19,974 nt of DNA from Chrysochromulina tobinii (Eukaryota > Haptophyta > Prymnesiales > Chrysochromulinaceae), in contig JWZX01001820.1 in the NCBI GenBank assembly GCA_001275005.1, positions 1-19,974 on the forward strand, given 5' to 3'. The notes beneath the pieces are model-generated. The model was not told where the DNA came from and did no database searches. It saw only the letters and a list, made by a program, of their open reading frames with translations. Below, one piece after another: positions 1 to 8,300 of this stretch. The position numbers and the translations under genes are program-made. Positions within the stretch are counted from its first letter, which is position 1; every line of letters starts with the position of its first letter.

Positions 1-138
1 GGGGGGCAGGGCGGCAGCTGCGGGGGGCAGGGCGGCGGCGGCGAGGGCGGCGGCGGCGAGGGCGGAAGCAGCGGGGGGCAGGGCGGCGGCGGCGAGGGCG
101 AGGGCGGCGGCGGCGAGGGCGGCGCAGGAGGAGGAGGA
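1..138 (-). repeat. Pro/Ser-rich low-complexity coding tract
   Basis: GGC/GGG/GCGAGG repeats on the plus strand encode a PPPPSPSPPPP-type tract on the minus strand with scattered Cys and Leu. It follows the jelly-roll domain and continues past the window edge. It resembles the stalk at 780-900 and is probably an extended, hydroxyproline-type linker. Confidence 0.7.
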
Positions 139-3032
139 AAACACGCTTCTGCAAATGTGGCCGCGACTATGAGGTTGCTGATCTTTAGGACCCAGGTTCC
201 GGACCCCTGGCGGAAAGCGATCCCTTTGATCGGTGTGTTGGCAGTGTACGTATTGCTCGTCTCGAATAAGCGAAGGGCCTGCGAGGTGGGGTTGACCCAG
301 AGCGAGCACTTACTGGAACTGAGGTCGAAGCTGAAGACCAGGCGATTTGCGGTGGCGCCATACGCCAGAGTCCCTGGGGGGGTAAATTCTGTTGTAGTCG
401 CACCGATGCCGAGCGTGTATTTCGAGCTCGCGGTATCGTGGCTCACGTAAACTCTACATCCAAAGGAGGTTAAGTCAGTAGGAGTTCCGAACATGAAGTG
501 CGTGAAGTACGTCGTTGTAGTGGTTGTTGGCTTCGTGGTGACGATGATGTCCATGCCGGCGTACACCACCGAGTTCGAAGCCAAGGTGACTGCGCTGCTG
601 AATGCGCTGTTGACGTCCTCTGCATTATTGCTGTCTATTGTGATTGCGCCTTGACTTACTTGGACAGGGCCCACGGATGCCGTACCGGCTCCAGAATGGG
701 CTGCCCACACGCCGCCCGTGTCTGGCGTCGTCCCCACGAGGTTGCCGTTGCCCGAGAAGCTGTCCCTCACGAGGATGGTAGGCGGGGGCGGCGGCGGCGG
801 CGGCGACGAGGGCGGCGGCGGCGAGGGCGAGGGCGGCGGCGGCGAGGGCGGAGGTGGCGAGGGCGAGGGCGGGGGCGGCAACGGTGCTCCCCCAGGAGGG
901 TATGGCGGTAATGGCGGCGGTGCCGAGCAAGTTGAGATAGAGCCAGAGACGCCGGTGAGGGTCGTTGCCCAGGAGCAGACGGTGCCATTATAGCCAGAGA
1001 CATAGACATTGGGCCCCCAGTCAGCTGTGTTCCCAGTGATGGTGCATGATGAGATGGCCACTGTGCCACGGACATAGACACCGCCGCCCCAGGTAGCTGA
1101 GTTTCCAGAGATATTGCACGATGAGATGGCTACTGTGCCACCCTCGACGAAAACACCGCCGCCCGAAGCTGTAGCTGTGTTGGAATACACTTGGCAGTTG
1201 ACGATTGAGACATTGCCAGAGAAGACATTGACACCGCCACCCGCGGTAGCTGAGTTTCCAGAGATATTGCACGATGAGAAGGCCACTGTGCCACCCTGGA
1301 CATAGACGCCACCCCAGGTAGCTGAGTTTCCAGAGATGTTGCACGATGAGATGGCCACTGTGCCACGCCGGACATAGACACCGCCGCCCCAATTGGAGGG
1401 TGGGGGGGAGGTTGCAAAGTCGCAGTAGGCACGCCGGCCGCAGTCGGCGCAGTCGGTGCACGCCGCGCAGACGCCGTACTCGGCGCCGTTGCCGCCGTCG
1501 TCGCAGTCGCCGTCGTAGGCGTAGTTGCAGGTGTTGACGCACGTGCCCGAGCCGGGCGGGCCAGGGGGGGGCGGGGGGCTTCGGGGGGGGCTTCGGGGGG
1601 TAGCTGTGTTCCCGTTGATCGAGGAAGACGCAATCGTGACTGTGCCAGAGGCGACATAGACACCGCCGCCCGACACAGTGGCTGTGTTCCCACTGATGTT
1701 GCACGATGAGATGGCCACTGTGGCACCCTCGACATAGAAACCGCCGCCCGAATAGGAGGTAGCTGTGTTCCCGTAAATCGAGGAAGACGCAATCGTGACT
1801 GTGCCAGAGTAGACATAGACACCGCCGCCCGACGCAGTGGCTGTGTTCCCACTGATGTTGCACGATGAGATGGCCACTGTGCCACCCTCGACATCGACAC
1901 CGCCGCCCGAAAAGGAGGTAGCTGTGTTCCCGTAAATCGAGGAAGACGCAATCGTGACTGTGCCAGAGTAGACCTCGACACCGCCACCCCAGGTAGCTGA
2001 GTTTCCACTGATGTTGCACGATGAGATGGCCACTGTGCCACCGTAGACATTGACACCGCCGCCATAATAGGAGGTAGCTGTGTTCCCGGTGATCGAGGAA
2101 GACGCAATCGTGACTGTGCCAGAGTAGACATAGACACCGCCACCGCCGCCCGAATGATTTGCAGTGTTGGAATACACTTGGCAGTTGACGATTGAGACAT
2201 TGCCAGAGTAGACATAGACACCGCCACCCCAGGTAGCTGTGTTGGAATACACTTGGCAGTTGACGATTGAGACATTGCCAGAGATGACACCGACACCGCC
2301 ACCCCAGGTAGCTGAGTTTCCAGAGATGTTGCACGATGAGAAGGCCACTGTGCCACCCTCGACATAGACACCGCCGCCCGACTTGGAGATAGCTGTGTTC
2401 CCGGTGATCGAGGAAGACGCAATCGTGACTGTGCCAGCCCCGACAGCGACACCGCCGCCCGAATCGGAGATAGCTGTGTTCCCGGTGATCGAGGAAGATG
2501 CAATCGTGACTGTGCCAGAGGAGACATAGACACCCCCGCCCGACAAAGTGGCTCTGTTCCCACTGATGGTGCATGATGAGATGGCCACTGTGCCTCGAAT
2601 AACAATGACACCACCACCGCCATAGCTGGTGTTGGCTCCCGTGATGTTGAGCCCGATCAGTTGCACGACGTCCGACGAGCCCGGGTTGATGTACAGCACA
2701 CGACTCCCGGAGCTGCCCTGTGCATTCAGCACAACCGAGCGTGCCACCGCCGCCTCGATGATGACGCTTCTATCGATGTAGAGTCGGGCGCTGAGGTAGT
2801 AGGTGCCGGGTGCAAGGACGATGTGGCCGATGGCGGTGTTGGCGAGTGCACTGGTCAGGCCGGCGCTGGTGCTCACCGCGGTCTGCAGCGCACGGCGCTG
2901 GCTCGACCCAGAGCCCACGATGGTTGTGGAGTGCGCGAGCTGTCGCCCGTTGTGCAGGCTGCTCGGGGGCGAAGGCGCCGAGGTCGTCACGGCTCGAGTC
3001 ACGGCGACGCTCCCGTGCAATCCTCGAGACAT
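1..3032 (-). CDS. Pmp-like beta-helix repeat surface protein with Cys-rich insert and bacterial-type jelly-roll domain (3' partial)
   Basis: The reading frame starting at the ATG at 3032 has no stop down to the left edge (at least 1010 residues). No stop is seen in the part checked codon by codon, and the repeat frame holds throughout. Order: a leader with LQTAVSTSAGLTSALANTAI and VLAPGTYYLS, typical of proteins opening a beta-helix; about 18 repeats of the form GGGVYV..GTVAISSCNISGNTAT (residues ~136-683); within them, at ~493-540, a Cys/Asp-rich insert around YAYDGDCDDGG and DCADCG; a proline-rich stalk (~711-751); a beta-rich domain (~753-964) with DSFSGNGNLVGTTPDTGG, AEDVN, LWVNP and ATFAEA; then more Pro/Ser-rich sequence. 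Many N-x-S sequons (NIS, NVS) suggest glycosylation. Inference: an extracellular or surface adhesion/structural protein. The start is uncertain, because a pyrimidine-rich acceptor at 3110 may add an upstream exon with a hydrophobic N-terminus. Long ORFs in the other two frames are repeat shadows. Confidence 0.82.
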   Translation of the reverse strand, partial: MSRGLHGSVAVTRAVTTSAPSPPSSLHNGRQLAHSTTIVGSGSSQRRALQTAVSTSAGLTSALANTAIGHIVLAPGTYYLSARLYIDRSVIIEAAVARSVVLNAQGSSGSRVLYINPGSSDVVQLIGLNITGANTSYGGGGVIVIRGTVAISSCTISGNRATLSGGGVYVSSGTVTIASSSITGNTAISDSGGGVAVGAGTVTIASSSITGNTAISKSGGGVYVEGGTVAFSSCNISGNSATWGGGVGVISGNVSIVNCQVYSNTATWGGGVYVYSGNVSIVNCQVYSNTANHSGGGGGVYVYSGTVTIASSSITGNTATSYYGGGVNVYGGTVAISSCNISGNSATWGGGVEVYSGTVTIASSSIYGNTATSFSGGGVDVEGGTVAISSCNISGNTATASGGGVYVYSGTVTIASSSIYGNTATSYSGGGFYVEGATVAISSCNISGNTATVSGGGVYVASGTVTIASSSINGNTATPRSPPRSPPPPPGPPGSGTCVNTCNYAYDGDCDDGGNGAEYGVCAACTDCADCGRRAYCDFATSPPPSNWGGGVYVRRGTVAISSCNISGNSATWGGVYVQGGTVAFSSCNISGNSATAGGGVNVFSGNVSIVNCQVYSNTATASGGGVFVEGGTVAISSCNISGNSATWGGGVYVRGTVAISSCTITGNTADWGPNVYVSGYNGTVCSWATTLTGVSGSISTCSAPPPLPPYPPGGAPLPPPPSPSPPPPSPPPPSPSPPPPSSPPPPPPPPTILVRDSFSGNGNLVGTTPDTGGVWAAHSGAGTASVGPVQVSQGAITIDSNNAEDVNSAFSSAVTLASNSVVYAGMDIIVTTKPTTTTTTYFTHFMFGTPTDLTSFGCRVYVSHDTASSKYTLGIGATTTEFTPPGTLAYGATANRLVFSFDLSSSKCSLWVNPTSQALRLFETSNTYTANTPIKGIAFRQGSGTWVLKISNLIVAATFAEACFPPPPAPPSPPPPSPSPPPPCPPLLPPSPPPPSPPPPCPPQLPPCP
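780..900 (-). repeat. Pro/Ser-rich stalk between beta-helix and jelly-roll domains
   Basis: Minus-strand translation is almost pure proline with periodic serine, beginning PPPLPPYPPGGAPLPPPPSP. It separates the last beta-helix rung from the domain starting near 776. The tract is simple-sequence GGC/GAG DNA and is likely to vary in length between alleles. Confidence 0.8.
985..2640 (-). repeat. Tandem coding repeats (Pmp-like beta-helix units, ~18 copies)
   Basis: Imperfect units of about 66-80 bp, each encoding one beta-helix rung. Three unit classes recur: class A ends SSCNISGN/SSCTISGN, class B ends IASSSITGN (or IYGN, INGN), and class C ends IVNCQVYSN. Classes A and B mostly alternate, and units of the same class are almost identical at the DNA level. 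A Pro-flanked Cys-rich insert at about 1390-1610 splits the array into 13 N-terminal and 5 C-terminal units. The near-identity suggests recent duplication or gene conversion. Confidence 0.9.
1388..1615 (-). other. Cys/Asp-rich (Notch-repeat-like) module with Pro-rich linkers, inserted in the beta-helix array
   Basis: The segment reads C-x3-C-x3-YDGDCDDGG, then C-x2-C-x2-DC-x2-CGRRAYC, flanked by PRSPPRSPPPPP on one side and SPPPS on the other. The spacing and the DGDCDDGG core recall Ca2+-binding Lin-12/Notch repeats and a Cys-rich module I associate with algal secreted proteins. Family assignment is from memory. Disulfide bonding and Ca2+ binding are inferred. Confidence 0.6.
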
Positions 3033-3211
3033 CGCAGGAGGGAGGGCGTCCAGACCCAAAACGATTCCGGCGAACGCCAACCCTCCTGCCAGCCCCTTGG
3101 CCAACCCTCCTGAAAAAAAATCTTCTTGTCTTGGGTGCAGTATGCGTGAGACTTGACAAACTTGCGATCGTCCTTCACGACCCCAGGTGCTTGGCGGAGG
3201 AGAGACAGGAG
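3033..3211. promoter_or_regulatory. Short divergent promoter region between the Pmp-like gene and the hydroxylase gene
   Basis: About 180 bp separate the two predicted divergent start codons. No TATA box or known motif is recognisable. Part of it may be 5' exon of the minus-strand gene (see the acceptor at 3110). The head-to-head layout is seen directly; co-regulation is inferred. Confidence 0.35.
3110..3127 (-). promoter_or_regulatory. Candidate 3' splice acceptor upstream of the Pmp-like gene
   Basis: On the minus strand a run of eight T followed by CAG precedes GAGGGTTGG, the textbook shape of an acceptor. From there the Pmp-like frame stays open and encodes LAKGLAGGLAFAGIVLGL, a hydrophobic stretch that would suit a signal or anchor sequence 26 codons before the ATG at 3032. 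No donor or first exon was identified, so the splice is a possibility only. Confidence 0.35.
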
Positions 3212-5034
3212 ATGGGCACAAGGGTGGCATGCCCAGCCCCACTAGCGCGACGTGCGCACAGAAGCTTCGTCGGAGAACGGCTCGCGCTGACCACATGCAC
3301 GCGTCGTCAGTCGCAAATTCAGCACTGGCGCCTCTCGTCGGCCGCGCGCTGGAATGAGGTCAGCGCCAGGAATGAGGTGACGTGCGCCGACAAGGAGGTG
3401 ACGTGCGTCCCTGGCAAGGTGGTGCCAACGACCGCTGCGTCGGGCAGTGCGCCCATCACCTCGCCAGTCACAGCCGCGGCAGCACCCAAGGCGCTCTCGC
3501 AGACGGACAAGTTCCAGCCATGGTTCCGACAGCTGGAGGCCGAGCTGCTCGCCGTGGCGCTCGACCTGGTGCGCGAGACGACGGGCGCGCGCGTGGACAG
3601 CGGCGCGGAGGACGTGACCGAGGAGGAGGAAGAGGCCCGTGCGGATGAGGAGCGGCGCATGCAACGCACGCTCGGTCAGGCGGGGTACGAGGCGCGCCGT
3701 CTCGGGCAGCTGCAGCAGCTCGGCCAGCGAATGGGCAAGCTCGCGCAGCTCCTCGCCCACGACGTGCTCCCCAAGTTCCCACAGGACCCCGAGGCGCTCT
3801 TCCTGTGTGCGTCCGCCGACTTCCTCACGCGCAAGTTCGACTCAGCGCTGCGTGCGATGCAGCGCTCACTCCTCGCGACGCCCGAGGGGCACTGCACGGC
3901 ACGCGAGCTCGCGGCGCGCCATTACTTTGTGGCGCTGATTGCGATGCGCATCGCGACCGAGGCGCAGGATCCCCAGCTCAAGGGAGATGAGGCGAAGCCT
4001 CTGAGGCCGACCCTCCCCGAGAGGCGCCGTGTGGAGCTGGAGGGCATCATTGAGCGAGGGCTGAGCGAATGCATGCGCCTCGATCCTCGCCACCACTCGG
4101 CGTATGTGGACTCCGAGATGCTCGCCGAGCTGCGATACCCTAACGACGCTCACGCCAAGGTCCCCTTTCCCTCTCTGATTGCCTCTCCGAGTGCCTCCCT
4201 GAGCGCCTCTCTGAGCGCCTCTCTCTTCCCGAGCGCCGCCCTCATCAGGTGCGGCTGTTCGCTGACATGGTACGCTCGGCATGCAAGACAGGCCGCTACT
4301 GGGTGCACCCGCTCCAGCGTCCGATGCACTTTTATCCCAAGCTGCGCTCCCAGCCGTGGTGGGAGCTGAGCGAGTTTGGCTGGGCCGCCACCCTAATCGA
4401 GCACTTTGACGAGATTCGGCGGGAGGTGGTACGCATGCGCCAGCCCGCGGGCGCCGAGGCGCGTGCAGAGCGGTGGGACCAGGTCGGACGCACCCACGAC
4501 GCGGGCGACCGCGAGCTGGTCGAGCATGGCTTGTGGACGGAGCTCGTCCTCCTCAACAAGGACGAGAAGGTCGCCGCGATGGTCGCACGCAACCGGAAGA
4601 TGTGCCCGATCACTGCGAAGCTTCTCGACGGCATCCAGTGCGCCGCGGACATGGCGCGACGGGGGGTGGGTGAGGCGACCTTCTCGGCGCTCGGCGGCGG
4701 CGCGCACCTCAAGCCACATTGTGGCTCGACCAACTGCCGGCTGACCGCTCACCTGCCGCTTCTCGTGCCCGAGGGCGGCGCGTCCATCCGGTGCGGTGAC
4801 GAAACCCGGCAGTACCGGGAGGGCGAGCTGATGATCTTTGATGACTCGTACGAGCACGAGGTGTGGCAGTCGGGCGCGCCTGACTCGGTACGCGTCGTGC
4901 TCCTCATCCGCTTCTGGCACCCGGACATCGCCCCCGCGCGCTACCCTGAGGCGTTCCACCACATGCGCACCCTCCACACGAAGCACCGGCGCCGCCTCCT
5001 TGTCCCGCCCCTGCGCAAGTACGAGCCACTTTAG
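3212..5034 (+). CDS. Aspartyl/asparaginyl beta-hydroxylase (two exons, 3212-4159 and 4249-5034)
   Basis: Joining the exons gives about 577 residues. The catalytic domain of the Asp/Asn hydroxylase family (2-oxoglutarate- and Fe(II)-dependent) lies at the C-terminus. FYPKLRSQPWW marks its beginning. KPHCGSTNCRLTAHLPL holds the first iron-ligand His (~473), DDSYEHEVW the second (~519), and VVLLIRFWHPD holds the Arg expected to bind 2-oxoglutarate. A TPR-like helical stretch (EALFLCASADFLTRKFDSAL, ~190-235) precedes it, as in animal ASPH proteins. The enzyme hydroxylates beta-carbons of Asp/Asn, in metazoans within EGF-like domains in the ER. No membrane anchor is visible at this N-terminus. The start at 3212 is the first in-frame ATG, but residues 1-100 are weakly protein-like and an upstream or alternative first exon is possible. 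It is divergent from the Pmp-like gene. Confidence 0.85.
3352..3407 (+). repeat. Short repeats containing TGACGTGCG near the hydroxylase 5' end
   Basis: GAGGTGACGTGCG occurs at 3374-3386 and again at 3395-3407, 21 bp apart. A related GGAATGAGGT occurs at 3351 and 3369. If coding, this gives NEVSAR, NEVTCAD, KEVTCVP, a degenerate 7-residue repeat. If it is upstream of the true start, the TGACGT core resembles a bZIP/CREB-type site. I cannot decide between these. Confidence 0.5.
4160..4248 (+). other. Spliceosomal intron (89 nt, phase 0) in the hydroxylase gene
   Basis: The exon before it ends ...AAG followed by GTCCCC; the far end reads CTCATCAG followed by GTGCGGCTG. Length 89 is not a multiple of three. 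Removing it joins the upstream frame exactly to the frame encoding VRLFADMVRSACKTGRYW and the catalytic domain. The intron is pyrimidine-rich with short repeats of GCGCCTCTCTGA type, and contains no in-frame stop. Confidence 0.8.
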
Positions 5035-5308
5035 AACGCCATGACGTGGGCGCCGGTGGGATGGCGTCTTTGCTCAGGTTCTCAGCGGAGCCGTACTTTG
5101 AGGACGGTGGAGTGGTGAGCGCGGGGGGGGGGGCGCGACTTGACTGACTTATTGACAGACTGATTTCGCGAGATTTTACGCAAGTTTCAACTTGCCGGTA
5201 CGACGCGGCATTTTTCGCCCACTAAAGCCCAACTCCGACCCCCTGTGCGCTTCCTCTGCCAAAGCGCTACCCGGTCCCGTTGCGACGGCGCCAAGAGCCC
5301 GTTTTCCG
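5035..5308. other. Intergenic region and 5' leader of the giant NACHT-LRR gene
   Basis: Contains a long G run near 5118-5132 and an AT-richer patch at about 5140-5190. The giant ORF's frame is open back to 5192, but only via a TTG. The first ATG in that frame is at 5309, so 5192-5308 is read here as leader. No recognisable RNA gene or promoter motif. Confidence 0.5.
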
Positions 5309-8300
5309 ATGGCGCCCAAGCCACCCCCCGCGTCCGCGAGCAAGCCGGCAAAGGCGCCGCCGCTCGCGACCGGGGTGGCTGCAGCCAAGGGCGCCGCGTC
5401 TGGCGACAAGGGCAGCAGTTCTACCCGCCAGCCAAGCCCGCGAGGAACTGCCAAGCCGGACAGTGCGCGCAAACTTGCCAAGGTGGACAAGGTGGACAGC
5501 GCGCGCAAGGAGCCGTCGAAGACGAACGCCACGCCGCGCGCGACTAAGGCGGAGCCGGCTTCGAAGGCGGAGACGGCGGCCAAGCCGGCAAGCCCTCCGG
5601 AGACAAAGCCTAAGGCTGCGCCTAAGAAGGCCGACCCACCGCCGCCAGTGAATCTCAAGGACGAGGCTGCCAGCACCGCCAACACCGCGGAGGAGACAGC
5701 CGCCGCCGCCGCCGCCGAGCGCACTGCCGCCGCCGCCAAGAAGCAGTCGGCCGCGCACGCGACGAAGCGCGCGGCGGGCAAGTACCCAGCGCGCGTCGAC
5801 GGGGACCCGAGCCGGCACTCGATTGCCAAGGTTTGGACCAAGACGTTCGATCCTGTGCTCCTCTTCAACTGCGTCAACAGCCGCGTCGAGCTCTTGAACG
5901 GCGACTACGTGAGCTACTTTGGAGACGCGCATGAGGGGCAGCTCAAGACTGCGACAGGCGAGGCGGTGGGGCGCGTGACGGTGGCGCGCGAGAAGGCGGA
6001 GCCCTTTATGAACCGCGTCGATTTCAAGAACCGTTGGATGGTAGGCACCGAGTACGGGCTTGTTCACGACGGGCTCGATCGGCATGCGACCATCGACGTC
6101 GCCATCGAGTGGAAACGCGACGACAACGGCCAGAAGGTGTCGGTGGCGCTGCGCGTGTGGCCGTGGATCTCGTACGCGTGCACGGCGGGCTCGCGCCTCA
6201 AGATTATGTTGCCCGCGCACGAGTTCGACGGCGCTTGCGTCACGGTGCAGCGCGTGCTTGATGACGACCGTTGCGTGTGTACCATCGACGTCGTCGACAA
6301 GGAGACGCTGGTCGATCCGAGCCCGGAGACGACCCTGCGCACTTCTCGCCACAGCTACGCGCCGGGCACACGGCTACTCGTGCTGCAGCGCTTCACCATG
6401 CGTGATACGACGGTGATCGAGTGGCTCGGTGCGGGCGGTGGCGTCGAAGATGTCATCCTCGGCGGGCGCCACCGCCTTCGGTACGAAGCTGGACCCTCAG
6501 GCGAGGCGGAGGAGGAGGTGCGCGATCTGAACGACTACAACCATTCACAGCAGAGCTTCGACTCGGAAGCCGCGTACGACGAGACGCGCTGCGTGTACTG
6601 CGCGGGCATCGTCGCGTCCGAGAACGAGGTTGAGGATGCGATCACTGGCAACAAGCTGCGCATCGAAGACCAGATGATTTGCGTCGCGACGCAGAATTTG
6701 GGCGAGGCGATCAAACATGCAGACCCTACATGGAACTCGATGAAGGACGTGCACGAGCTCGTCGACCTGCTCCTCGCGCCCTCGCACAAACGCACTCGCG
6801 GCGTCCACCTCGCTCAGCCCACCCTTGTGCGTGCCGGCCCGGGTACGGGCAAGACGTGGATGGTCAAGCAGGCAGCTTACAAGCTCGCGAAGCGGCTGGG
6901 CGCGGCCGACTGCGACAAGTGCAGGGGCAAGGTCTTCAGCGAGAACAAGCCGAAGCCGTGTGAGCACGGGGGGATGCGGCTCGTGCCACTGGTCGTGTAC
7001 GTGCAGCGCATCGTGCGCCTGGTGCGTGAGCAAGGGGAGGAGTCCGCGATCATCGCCCACCTGCTCAAGACGCGCACGTGGCTGTTGTGGTACATCGAGA
7101 GGAACTTTGAGGGTGCCGAGCGCCGAATGCTAGTGCAGGCGCACCAGATGCGCGCGCTCGTCATCCTCATCGATGGCGTGGACGAGGCGGCTGGCATGAA
7201 GGAGGCCATCGAGGAGTTTGTGCACAAGGAGGTGGCCGTCTCCGGCAATCGGCTGGTGGTCACCTCGCGCCCTGAAGGTGTGCGGCTCGAGCTCTACGAG
7301 GACCGTTTCATCGTCATCAATTTGCTCCAGCTGACGGACGAGCAGCAGCGCAAGGTGATCAACTCGCAGATGAAGGGAAACGTCTTCTTCGACCACCTGA
7401 TCTCGCTCTCGGTCATCCGCAAGGGCCAGGACGAGATCTACGAGCAAACCTTCCCGCCAGAGACGCGTGCTCGCCGGACTGTCGAGGGGTTCGAGGCGCC
7501 CAATCTGTTCCTGCTGGAAGGTGGTGCGCCCAATCCGGCACAGCGGCAGCACGACGTGACCGGCGATCATGTGCTGCGCGAGCAGCGCGCTGGCTCCCTC
7601 GCGGAGCTCACCACAGTCTTGAAGTCGACGCGGCTGAAGCGGATGCACGAGCTACTGACCTCGCCCACCCGCCCAGAGAGGACAGACTCCGCCGCGCCCT
7701 CCGCGCCTTCCGTGCCGCTCATTCGGCAAGCTACCAGCATGAGTTTCAGCTTCAAGGCGCGCGACGATCACACGAATCTGATCGTGGGTGTAGATGACGA
7801 CGAGCTGCCCACCTACCTTCAGATGCTCGACGAGGCATTTCGGGAGATGGCGGGAGATGCGACCCCAAAGGAAGTGGAGCGTGCTGTTCGGCGACTGCCA
7901 CTGCCGATGCCGACCAACCCGGCGCCGGACCAGACGACCGCACTCGAGGAGAAGCGCATGCTGCATCATGTCGCGACGAGCCTCGGGCTTCTGGTGCTGC
8001 GCAAGCGCACGGACGATCGTTCCTTTGTGATTCTCAAGGAGAAGCGTCGGCAGATCAACCACCCGATGCATGCCCCGCAGGTGAAAATTGACACTGCTGT
8101 GGCCACGCCGCGCGACGAACAACACGCCCCGTCGTCGACGGCAGCGGAGGCGCCGAAGCGCGCCGGCCTCGCCCCGAAGGGGGTGGGAGGACGTGGCACT
8201 GGCACTTCTGGTGCCAAGGCGTCAGCTCCGTCTGCGGCGCCGGCCGCACCATTTGCTGCGCCCACACCGTCTGCGAGAGGGGCGCCACCGCCCTCGGCGC

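Noticed and set aside
1021-2623. Two long minus-strand ORFs (about 517 and 497 residues) in frames other than the Pmp-like frame
   Set aside because: They repeat WHSHDC.FLD and AQSRLRLPR strings that are only out-of-frame readings of the beta-helix repeats. The third frame gives the recognisable GGGVYV..GTVAISSC pattern and stays open from 3032 to the window edge.
985-2640. CRISPR-like repeat array
   Set aside because: The periodic units have no unique spacers, are all in one open reading frame, and encode regular beta-helix rungs in a eukaryotic gene.
2810-3211. Upstream extension of the hydroxylase reading frame to a GTG at 2810
   Set aside because: It overlaps the N-terminal coding part of the minus-strand gene, is rich in Arg/Trp/Cys, and starts with GTG. 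The first in-frame ATG is at 3212.
5192-5308. TTG-initiated 39-residue extension of the giant ORF
   Set aside because: Non-ATG start without support. The ATG at 5309 with G at +4 is more credible.
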